DNA of 58,131 bases from Saccharofermentans sp. (GTDB lineage: Bacteria > Bacillota > Clostridia > Saccharofermentanales > Saccharofermentanaceae), in contig JAKSRK010000003.1 in NCBI GenBank assembly GCA_024403655.1, positions 1 through 58,131 of the forward strand, read 5' to 3'. Position numbers and translations under genes: made by a program. The notes below the pieces were generated by a model, which saw only the letters and a program-made list of their open reading frames with translations, did no database searches and was not told where the DNA came from. Of the stretch, positions 51,390 through 58,131 are shown piece after piece (the stretch's first letter is position 1; each line of letters begins with the position of its first letter).

Positions 51390-52769
51390 TTAATCCTCCT
51401 TCTTCTCGATTGTGTAGTTAACAGTATTGGATTCCTTCTCTTCACGCTTCTCGAAGAACTTCTCGGCAACCTGAGGGAAAGAGATGTAGGAGAGTACATC
51501 CTCGTCGCTTCTTGCCTTGTCACCGAGTTCTGCCTTTGTCTTCTCAAAAGAAGGCTCAAGAATATCTGCGTATCTGCATGTGATAATCTCGTCTTCCTTC
51601 CAGAACTTGGAAACAAGCTCCTGATTTACAGGGCCCGGAGCCTGACCATACTCACCGCGAAGGTAAGCCTTGGTATCCTTGGTAACGTTCTTGTACTTGC
51701 CCATAAGTACGTTGTTTACTGCCTGTGTACCAACAAGCTGAGACATAGGAGTAACAAGAGGGGGATAACCGAGATCCTTACGAACGTTGGGAATTTCAGC
51801 GAGAGCTTCCTCGAACTTATCCTGAGCCTTCATGTCTGTCATCTGCTTCAACATGTTGGAGAACATACCACCGGGAAGCTGATACTCAAGGATATCTGTA
51901 CGAATACCCATAGACTTGGGATTGAGAATGCCTTCCTGGATGAATCTGTCCTTGATGGGAGCGAAGTGATCAGCAATCTTCTTAAGAAGGTCGTTGTTAA
52001 GATCTGTCTCGTAACCGAGCTGCTCAAGAGCATACTTCATTGACTCTGTACAAGGCTGAGATGTTCCGCCTGACATAGGGGAGATAGCTGTATCGATACC
52101 GTCTACACCGGCCTCAATAGCCTTGAGATAAGTAATAGGGCCAAGACCTGTTGTGTGGTGAGTGTGAATGAAGATGGGAACCTTTACTGTAGCCTTAAGA
52201 GCCTTGATAAGGTCATAAGCTTCCTGAGGTCCGCAGATACCTGCCATATCCTTGATACAGATGGAGTGAACACCCATTTCCTCGAGTTCCTTACCCATCT
52301 GAGCATACTTTTCAACTGTGTGTACGGGGCTTGTTGTGTAGCAGATACAACCCTGTGCATGCTTGCCGCACTTGATTGTCTCATCAACAGCTACTTCGAT
52401 ATTTCTGAAATCGTTGAGAGCATCGAAGATTCTGAAAATATCCATTCCGTTCTCTGCAGACTTTCTTACGAAGAGTCTTACAACATCATCGGGATAATGC
52501 TTGTATCCGAGAATATTCTGACCTCTTAAGAGCATCTGAAGAGGAGTCTTCTTGCAGATAGCCTTAATCTTGCGAAGTCTCTCCCAGGGATCCTCATCAA
52601 GGTAGCGAAGGCAGGAATCAAATGTAGCTCCGCCCCAGCACTCGATTGAGTGATAGCCTGCGTTGTCCATTGTCTCGAGAATGCTTTCAAAATCTGAGAA
52701 CGGCATACGGGTAGCAATCAGGGACTGCTGTGCGTCACGTATCGCCGTCTCGGTGAACTTAACTTTCAT
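51390..52769 (-). CDS. oadA: oxaloacetate decarboxylase alpha subunit (carboxyltransferase)
   Basis: A 459-residue protein of the OadA/pyruvate carboxylase-B type. FTETAIRDAQQSL near the start gives the metal and substrate residues, followed by WGGATFD, LLRGQN, FRIFDALND and ICIKDMAGICGP with the carboxylated Lys, then FIHTHHTTGLG with metal-binding His pair. No biotin domain is fused. ATG 52769 (MKVKFTET) has AAGGAG with 10-bp spacing; an upstream frame start at 52808 lacks support. It transfers the carboxyl group of oxaloacetate to biotin, yielding pyruvate. First gene of the operon; TATACT at 52832-52827 is a possible -10 box. Confidence 0.95.
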   Translation of the reverse strand: MKVKFTETAIRDAQQSLIATRMPFSDFESILETMDNAGYHSIECWGGATFDSCLRYLDEDPWERLRKIKAICKKTPLQMLLRGQNILGYKHYPDDVVRLFVRKSAENGMDIFRIFDALNDFRNIEVAVDETIKCGKHAQGCICYTTSPVHTVEKYAQMGKELEEMGVHSICIKDMAGICGPQEAYDLIKALKATVKVPIFIHTHHTTGLGPITYLKAIEAGVDGIDTAISPMSGGTSQPCTESMKYALEQLGYETDLNNDLLKKIADHFAPIKDRFIQEGILNPKSMGIRTDILEYQLPGGMFSNMLKQMTDMKAQDKFEEALAEIPNVRKDLGYPPLVTPMSQLVGTQAVNNVLMGKYKNVTKDTKAYLRGEYGQAPGPVNQELVSKFWKEDEIITCRYADILEPSFEKTKAELGDKARSDEDVLSYISFPQVAEKFFEKREEKESNTVNYTIEKKED

Positions 52770-52878
52770 AAAAGTCACACTCCTTACGTATTTATTGTTA
52801 TTTAGCACATATTAAACCCATATGTTAGTATACGATTTTGAGTGGATTAATGGAAGTAAATAATTTTTATAACCTATA

Positions 52879-53361
52879 TTAATTATTAGTCATTGAGAAA
52901 GTTTTTAACTCCGTAAGAAGGTCTCCTGCAGTGATTACCGTAAGTTTGTCGTCCGGGTCAAAATCCTGATAGTAGACCATCATGGGGAAGTTATCTTCGG
53001 TAAGAATCATCTTACACATACGGGAATTTCTCTTGGGATTACCCTTGGCATATGCGTTCATGTCGTCGGTAAGAATCTTAAGCGCTGACTTAAGGGATTC
53101 GTCTTCACTGCTGCCCATAAGATCGAAGCAGAAGGCCTTTGCTTCTTTTACCGTCATGCAGGAAAGTTCCTCTTTAAGTACCGGTCTGTCATAGAAATAG
53201 TCGAGTACGGGATAGCCTTCGCATTCTGCACAGGAGACGAATACGGGAGTCTTCTGTCTGAGGATATAAAGGTTGCTGCCCTCATTTATATATCCCTGCT
53301 CCATATCTTCGTTCAGGTCGGAAATCATGTCTTCGTAGTCTATTGAAGGGAACTTTTCCAT
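52879..53361 (-). CDS. hypothetical soluble protein, 160 aa
   Basis: A 160-residue acidic soluble protein that starts at ATG 53361 with GGAGG 9 bp before it. Residues Cys-x-x-Cys (VSCAEC) near 53 and several acidic patches are seen, but no family is recognised. It is divergent from the str operon and lies upstream of the oad operon in the same direction, separated by a 109-bp gap. Confidence 0.65.
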   Translation of the reverse strand: MEKFPSIDYEDMISDLNEDMEQGYINEGSNLYILRQKTPVFVSCAECEGYPVLDYFYDRPVLKEELSCMTVKEAKAFCFDLMGSSEDESLKSALKILTDDMNAYAKGNPKRNSRMCKMILTEDNFPMMVYYQDFDPDDKLTVITAGDLLTELKTFSMTNN

Positions 53362-53433
53362 CCGTTACTGCCTCCTTTTTATCGGCGAAATGCTGTTTTT
53401 GCGAAATATTATATACCAAAAGCAACTTTTTTA

Positions 53434-53463
53434 TTTACATTTTCGGGGAAGCGGTGCTATACT
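53434..53463 (+). promoter_or_regulatory. str operon promoter
   Basis: TTTACA (53434-53439), an 18-bp spacer and TATACT (53458-53463) give a good promoter. The leader of about 75 nt contains a stem with GGGGAA (53476-53481) and TTCCCC (53503-53508), perhaps regulatory. Confidence 0.65.
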
Positions 53464-53544
53464 TAATTGCTCGCAGGGGAAGTCTGCGCTTTTTTGGTGT
53501 GCTTTCCCCGCAGAGAAATTATACTTTAGAAAGGAGATGTATTG

Positions 53545-53973
53545 ATGCCTACGTTCAATCAATTAGTCAAGTCCGGCAGACATGATAAGACTTGGAAGTC
53601 CAACTCACCTGCGCTGCAGTTTGGCCTTAACACGATTCATAAGAAGGAAACAGACGTTTCTTCTCCTCAGAAGCGTGGTGTATGCACAGTAGTTAAGACA
53701 ACTACTCCTAAGAAGCCTAACTCAGCTCTTCGTAAGGTTGCCAGAGTACGTCTTACAAACGGATATGAAGTAACAGCTTATATCCCCGGTATTGGCCACA
53801 ACTTGCAGGAGCACTCTGTTGTTCTCATCAGAGGCGGACGTGTTAAGGATCTTCCCGGTGTACGTTACCACATCATCAGAGGAACTCTTGATACAGCAGG
53901 TGTTGCTAACCGTATGCAGGCTCGTTCCAAGTACGGTGCTAAGAAGCCTAAGGCTGCTAAGGTAAAGAAGTAA
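53545..53973 (+). CDS. rpsL: 30S ribosomal protein S12
   Basis: A 142-residue S12. The start [12 protein letters not shown] at ATG 53545 follows AAAGGAGATG; a TTG three bases earlier is not used. The conserved [18 protein letters not shown] and the decoding-centre loop [17 protein letters not shown] (the streptomycin-resistance region) are intact and of wild-type form as far as I can judge: Lys in PKKPNS and Lys in RVKDLPG are present. First gene of the str operon. Confidence 0.99.
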   Translation: MPTFNQLVKSGRHDKTWKSNSPALQFGLNTIHKKETDVSSPQKRGVCTVVKTTTPKKPNSALRKVARVRLTNGYEVTAYIPGIGHNLQEHSVVLIRGGRVKDLPGVRYHIIRGTLDTAGVANRMQARSKYGAKKPKAAKVKK

Positions 53974-54128
53974 TCCTATCTTTAGTAGGATTGGACAGAA
54001 TAGTGATCAGTACATTGTTCATATAGGGACATTGCCACTGACGCACAACACGTGTCCAAAGACAAAAAACTGAAACGTGAGTACCTATGGTTTCAGAAAT
54101 CTGATAATCATGTAAGGAGGGAAGTACA
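53974..54128 (+). promoter_or_regulatory. structured rpsL-rpsG intercistronic region
   Basis: The 155-bp gap is unusually long for this operon. It can form hairpins AATCCTA/TAGGATT just after the rpsL stop, GGACA (54027-54031)/TGTCC (54053-54057), and CTGAAAC (54070-54076)/GTTTCAG (54090-54096). None has a T-run. In E. coli S7 represses its operon by binding the equivalent gap; whether this region does so is unknown. Confidence 0.4.
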
Positions 54129-54599
54129 GTGCCAAGAAAGGGCAATATCCCAGTAAGACAAGTTCTCCCCGATCCTTTGTATAACGATGTTAGAGTAAGT
54201 AAGCTCATCAACAACGTTATGTTGGACGGTAAGAAGGGACTTGCACAGAGAATCTGCTATGACGCTTTTGATATCATCAAGGAGCGTACTGGCGAAGAGC
54301 CTATCGAAGTATTCAATAAGGCTCTTGAGAATGTAATGCCTTTGCTTGAGTGTAAGGCAAGACGTGTCGGCGGTGCCAACTATCAGGTACCTCTCGAGGT
54401 TAGACCCGAGAGACGTCAGACATTAGGTCTTCGCTGGATCGTTGCATATGCACGTCAGAGAAGTGAGCGCACAATGTGTGAGCGTCTCGCTAACGAGCTC
54501 ATCGACGCTATGAACGGTACAGGTGGTGCATTCAAGAAGAAGGAAGACATGCACAAGATGGCTGATGCTAACAGAGCATTCGCACATTACAAATGGTAA
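54129..54599 (+). CDS. rpsG: 30S ribosomal protein S7
   Basis: A 156-residue S7, start GTG at 54129 after [29 protein letters not shown] opens the protein, followed by [14 protein letters not shown], the [14 protein letters not shown] loop that binds 16S rRNA, and [10 protein letters not shown] near the end with [15 protein letters not shown]. The length is normal for the family. Confidence 0.99.
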   Translation: MPRKGNIPVRQVLPDPLYNDVRVSKLINNVMLDGKKGLAQRICYDAFDIIKERTGEEPIEVFNKALENVMPLLECKARRVGGANYQVPLEVRPERRQTLGLRWIVAYARQRSERTMCERLANELIDAMNGTGGAFKKKEDMHKMADANRAFAHYKW

Positions 54600-54621
54600 A
54601 CACTAAAGGAGCATTGAAACG

Positions 54622-56688
54622 ATGAAGAGAGAGTATTCACTCGAGAGAACAAGAAATATCGGTATCATGGCTCACATCGACGCAGGTAAGACAACAACTA
54701 CCGAGCGTATCCTCTACTATACGGGTATCAACCGTAAGCTTGGTGAGGTACACGACGGTGCTGCTACAATGGACTGGATGGTTCAGGAGCAGGAGAGAGG
54801 TATCACAATCACTTCCGCTGCTACAACAGCACCCTGGAAGGATCACCGTATCAATATCATTGATACTCCTGGTCACGTTGACTTTACAGTTGAGGTTGAG
54901 CGTTCCTTACGTGTTCTTGACGGAGCCGTTACGGTTATGTCCGCTCGTGGAGGCGTTGAGCCCCAGACTGAGACAGTTTGGAGACAGGCTGAGCACTACG
55001 GCGTACCTCGTATGGTATTCGTAAACAAGATGGATATCATCGGAGCTGACTTCTTTAACGTAGTCAACATGATCAAGGATCGTCTTAAGAACGAGTCCGT
55101 TGCTATCCAGGTTCCCATCGGTAAGGAAGATGACTTTACGGGAATCATTGACCTCATGACACTTCGTGCTGAGGTTTATACAAGCGAAGATGGAATGCAG
55201 TATGAGGACCGTGAGGTTCCTGCTGATATGGCAGACTTCGTAAAGGCTAAGAGAGAAGAAATGGTAGAGAAGATCGCCGAGACTGACGATGAGCTCACCA
55301 TGAAGTATCTTGACGGTGAGGAGATCAGCATTGACGAACTCAAGGCTGCTCTTCGTAAGGCAACAATCGAATGTAAGCTTATCCCCGTAACATGCGGAAC
55401 ATCCCTTCGTAACAAGGGTGTTCAGATGCTCCTGGATGCTATCGTTGATTACATGCCCGCTCCCGTTGATATCCCTGCTATCAAGGGTGTTAACCCTGAT
55501 ACAGAGGAAGAAGAAGAGCGTCCCGCATCTGATGAAGAGCCTTTCTCTGCTCTTGCATTCAAGATTGCTACAGACCCCTTCGTAGGTAAGCTCTGCTTCT
55601 TCAGAGTTTACTCCGGTATCCTCGAGTCAGGTTCTTATGTTCTTAACTCTACAAAGGGTAAGAAGGAGAGAATCGGACGTATCGTACAGATGCACGCTAA
55701 CGATCGTAAGGAGATCACAGAAGTATTCTCCGGTGATATCGCAGCTGCTATCGGTCTTAAGGATACAACAACCGGTGACACTCTTTGTGATGAGGATCAT
55801 CCTGTTATCCTCGAGTCCATGGAGTTCCCCGAGCCCGTTATCGAGGTTGCTATCGAGCCTAAGAGCCGCGCTTCTCAGGAGAAGATGATTGTTGCTCTTC
55901 AGAAGCTCGCAGAAGAGGATCCTACATTCAAGACATATACTAACCAGGAAACAGGACAGACGATTATCGCAGGTATGGGTGAGCTTCACCTTGATATCAT
56001 CGTTGACCGTCTCTTCCGTGAGTTCAAGGTTGAGGCTAATGTTGGTGCTCCTCAGGTTTCCTATAAGGAGACAATCCGTAAGCCCGTTGAGGCTGAGGGA
56101 CGTTTCGTTCGTCAGTCCGGTGGTCACGGTCAGTATGGTCACTGCTGGCTCAGACTTGAGCCCCAGGAGCCCGGTACAGGTTATGAGTTCGTCAACGAGA
56201 CAGTTGGTGGATCCATTCCTAAGGAGTTCATCGCTCCTATCGATGCCGGTGTTCAGGAAGCAATGCAGGCAGGTGTTCTCGGCGGTTATCCCGTTGTTGA
56301 CGTTAAGGTTACTGTTTATGACGGTTCTTACCACGATGTCGACTCTTCCGAGATGGCCTTCAAGATCGCTGGATCCATGGGATTCAAGGCTGGTATGGCA
56401 AAGGGTGATCCTTGCCTCCTCGAGCCCATCATGAAGGTTGACGTTGAAGTACCTGACGACTATTTGGGTGACGTTATCGGCGGTCTTAACTCTCGCCGTG
56501 GTCAGATCAAGACTATCGAGCCTCTTAATGGTTCTCAGCAGATCCACGCAGAGGTACCTCTTGCAAACATGTTCGGTTACGCTACTGCTCTTCGTTCCAC
56601 AACACAGGGACGTGGTACATTCGTAATGCAGATCTCACACTTTGCAGAGACACCCAAGAGCATCATGGAGGAGATCCTCAAGAAGTAA
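54622..56688 (+). CDS. fusA: elongation factor G
   Basis: A 688-residue translational GTPase of full length. G1 is [12 protein letters not shown], the switch 1 region contains [13 protein letters not shown]3 is [10 protein letters not shown]4 is NKMD and G5 follows near residue 260. Later domains show GMGELHLDI and the final [13 protein letters not shown]. It starts 22 bp after rpsG, with AAGGAG before ATG. It moves tRNA and mRNA through the ribosome. Codon use is strongly biased, as expected for a highly expressed gene. Confidence 0.99.
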   Translation: MKREYSLERTRNIGIMAHIDAGKTTTTERILYYTGINRKLGEVHDGAATMDWMVQEQERGITITSAATTAPWKDHRINIIDTPGHVDFTVEVERSLRVLDGAVTVMSARGGVEPQTETVWRQAEHYGVPRMVFVNKMDIIGADFFNVVNMIKDRLKNESVAIQVPIGKEDDFTGIIDLMTLRAEVYTSEDGMQYEDREVPADMADFVKAKREEMVEKIAETDDELTMKYLDGEEISIDELKAALRKATIECKLIPVTCGTSLRNKGVQMLLDAIVDYMPAPVDIPAIKGVNPDTEEEEERPASDEEPFSALAFKIATDPFVGKLCFFRVYSGILESGSYVLNSTKGKKERIGRIVQMHANDRKEITEVFSGDIAAAIGLKDTTTGDTLCDEDHPVILESMEFPEPVIEVAIEPKSRASQEKMIVALQKLAEEDPTFKTYTNQETGQTIIAGMGELHLDIIVDRLFREFKVEANVGAPQVSYKETIRKPVEAEGRFVRQSGGHGQYGHCWLRLEPQEPGTGYEFVNETVGGSIPKEFIAPIDAGVQEAMQAGVLGGYPVVDVKVTVYDGSYHDVDSSEMAFKIAGSMGFKAGMAKGDPCLLEPIMKVDVEVPDDYLGDVIGGLNSRRGQIKTIEPLNGSQQIHAEVPLANMFGYATALRSTTQGRGTFVMQISHFAETPKSIMEEILKK

Positions 56689-56781
56689 TCTTCTTGTTCT
56701 CCTACCTGTTCCTTATAACAATAGGGAAGTAAAGTTACATACGCTAAAGGCTTGCGCGAAGCACTTATATTGCATCTTTAC

Positions 56782-56810
56782 TTGAAAGAGTATAAGAAAA
56801 ATTGTAAAAT
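56782..56810 (+). promoter_or_regulatory. separate promoter for tuf
   Basis: TTGAAA (56782-56787), an exact 17-bp spacer and TAAAAT (56805-56810) lie in the 197-bp gap between fusA and tuf, giving a leader of about 70 nt. No terminator is visible in the gap, so tuf is probably also reached by read-through from the str promoter. Confidence 0.68.
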
Positions 56811-56885
56811 AGGTGCTATCGCGTTACCCAAGCGGAAAATAAATAAGATGGAATCTTAAATAATTTTCTTAGGAGGAAAATTCAA

Positions 56886-58070
56886 ATGGCTAAGGAAAAG
56901 TTTGTAAAAACAAAGCCACACGTAAACATCGGTACCATCGGTCACGTTGACCACGGTAAGACAACTCTTACAGCTGCTATCACAAAGGTATTGTCCTTCA
57001 AGGGTGGCGCTCAGTATAAGGAGTACGGTAACATCGACTCCGCACCCGAGGAGAGAGCTCGTGGTATCACGATCAACACAGCTCACGTTGAGTACGAGAC
57101 AGACAAGCGTCACTACGCTCACGTTGACTGCCCTGGCCACGCTGACTACATCAAGAACATGATCACTGGTGCTGCTCAGATGGACGGTGCTATCCTCGTA
57201 GTTGCTGCTACTGATGGTGTTATGGCTCAGACAAAGGAACACATCCTTCTTTCAAGACAGGTTGGTGTACCTTACATCGTAGTATTCATGAACAAGTGTG
57301 ATATGGTTGACGACGAAGAGCTTCTTGAGCTCGTTGAGATGGAAATCACAGAGCAGCTTGAAGAGTACGAGTTCACAGATTGTCCTATCGTTAAGGGTTC
57401 AGCTCTTAAGGCTCTTGAAGATCCTTCATCAGAGTGGGGCGACAAGATCATGGAGCTTATGGATACAGTTGATAGCTTTATCCCTAACCCAGAGCGTGAT
57501 ACAGATAAGCCTTTCCTTATGCCTGTTGAGGACGTATTCACAATCACAGGTCGTGGTACTGTTGCTACAGGCCGTCTTGAGAGAGGTATCGTTAAGGTTG
57601 GTGATACAGCTGAGATCGTTGGTCTTCAGGATGAGCCTAAGTCAACAACAATCACAGGTGTTGAGATGTTCAGAAAGCAGATGGATCAGGCTGAGGCTGG
57701 TGACAACATCGGTGCTCTTCTCCGTGGTGTAGACCGTAAGGAGATCGAGAGAGGCCAGGTTCTTGCTAAGCCCGGTACAATCACACCTCACACAAAGTTC
57801 ACAGGCCAGGTTTACGTTCTTACAAAGGAAGAGGGTGGCCGTCATAAGCCTTTCTTCGATGGTTACCGTCCTCAGTTCTACTTCAGAACAACAGACGTTA
57901 CAGGTGTTGCTCACCTTCCCGAGGGATCTGAGATGTGCATGCCTGGTGACCACGTAACAATCACTGTTGAGCTTATCACTCCCATCGCTATGGAGCAGGG
58001 TCTTAAGTTCGCTATCCGTGAGGGTGGTCACACAGTAGGTGCTGGTACAGTTTCTACAATCATCGAGTAA
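56886..58070 (+). CDS. tuf: elongation factor Tu
   Basis: A 394-residue EF-Tu, start ATG 56886 after TAGGAGGA. G1 is GHVDHGKTT, switch 1 has [13 protein letters not shown]3 is DCPGHADY, G4 is NKCD and G5 is SALK. The C-terminal part has GGRHKPF and TGVAHLPEG. It carries aminoacyl-tRNA to the ribosome. The NKCD Cys and length are usual for Firmicutes. It shows the strongest codon bias in the window. Confidence 0.99.
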   Translation: MAKEKFVKTKPHVNIGTIGHVDHGKTTLTAAITKVLSFKGGAQYKEYGNIDSAPEERARGITINTAHVEYETDKRHYAHVDCPGHADYIKNMITGAAQMDGAILVVAATDGVMAQTKEHILLSRQVGVPYIVVFMNKCDMVDDEELLELVEMEITEQLEEYEFTDCPIVKGSALKALEDPSSEWGDKIMELMDTVDSFIPNPERDTDKPFLMPVEDVFTITGRGTVATGRLERGIVKVGDTAEIVGLQDEPKSTTITGVEMFRKQMDQAEAGDNIGALLRGVDRKEIERGQVLAKPGTITPHTKFTGQVYVLTKEEGGRHKPFFDGYRPQFYFRTTDVTGVAHLPEGSEMCMPGDHVTITVELITPIAMEQGLKFAIREGGHTVGAGTVSTIIE

Positions 58071-58100
58071 TCTGAACTTACAGATAATTTGATAACAACG

Positions 58101-58129
58101 AAGGTCGTCTCTTAGGAGGCGACCTTTTT
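58101..58129 (+). terminator. Rho-independent terminator of the str operon
   Basis: AAGGTCGTCTC (58101-58111) and GAGGCGACCTT (58116-58126) form an 11-bp stem with one wobble pair and a TTAG loop, followed by a T-run. It shows that the operon ends at tuf and does not continue into the S10 genes. Confidence 0.88.
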
Positions 58130-58131
58130 GT

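Noticed and set aside
55627..56547. 306-codon open frame antisense to fusA
   Set aside because: It is in the complement of a highly biased gene, where stop codons are naturally rare on the other strand; it has no ribosome site or recognisable protein features.
1..58131. CRISPR arrays, tRNA or rRNA genes, prophage
   Set aside because: No regularly spaced repeats, cloverleaf-like sequence with a TTCGAAT loop, rRNA sequence or phage structural genes were recognised by reading; a covariance-model scan could still find a divergent RNA.

Overview
This 58 kb window looks like chromosome from a low-to-moderate GC Gram-positive anaerobe of the class Clostridia. The evidence is an LtaS-like polyglycerolphosphate polymerase, lipoprotein and ABC-2 export genes, a Na+-pumping oxaloacetate decarboxylase, a domain-permuted GH3 glucosidase of the kind known from rumen Ruminococcus, strong GGAGG ribosome sites, and a str operon (rpsL-rpsG-fusA-tuf) at the right end. 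The genus cannot be fixed from sequence reading alone. No rRNA, tRNA, CRISPR array, prophage or complete transposon was seen.

Layout. 0-10 kb: small hypothetical genes, a VapC/PIN-like remnant, an SDR oxidoreductase and a psuG region. The psuG 3' end is present twice (194 bp, one mismatch) on either side of an A+T-rich three-domain glycosyltransferase, which looks like a recent insertion. 10-16 kb (minus strand): a cassette of response regulator, two ATPase/permease pairs and histidine kinase, behind an Ntn-type amidohydrolase. 16-24 kb: a YeiH-type transporter, small proteins, then an operon of M13 metallopeptidase lipoprotein, FtsX/MacB-like permease and ATPase. 24-29 kb: AEC carrier, sugar isomerase plus FMN oxidase pair, two tandem paralogous membrane proteins and a saccharopine-dehydrogenase-like enzyme. 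29-34 kb: a second response regulator-ABC-kinase cassette and a PAS-GGDEF diguanylate cyclase. 34-40 kb (minus): an aldolase fusion with a TPP enzyme, a small membrane protein, and a DeoB-DeoC fusion. 40-49 kb (plus): LtaS-like enzyme, DEAD-box helicase, permuted GH3, membrane protein, hemolysin III family protein, then a 455-bp intergenic region with terminators and a 37-residue hydrophobic ORF. 49-53 kb (minus): oxaloacetate decarboxylase operon. 53-58 kb: str operon with its own promoter, a separate tuf promoter and a final terminator.

How parts may work together. The two regulator-ABC-kinase cassettes resemble envelope-stress or peptide-resistance modules whose kinases have one membrane segment and no visible sensor domain. 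A near-identical 17-bp direct-repeat motif lies before the first cassette's ABC genes and before the M13/FtsX operon, which suggests one response regulator controls both. The deoB-deoC fusion would join two consecutive steps of deoxyribose catabolism. The psuG region would salvage pseudouridine phosphate. The oad genes would couple oxaloacetate decarboxylation to Na+ export.

The observations most worth checking are the duplicated psuG end with its glycosyltransferase cargo, the shared operator, the DeoB-DeoC fusion with Ser at the expected nucleophile Thr, the orphan aldolase/TPP pair, and the small hydrophobic ORF with a perfect hairpin inside it.
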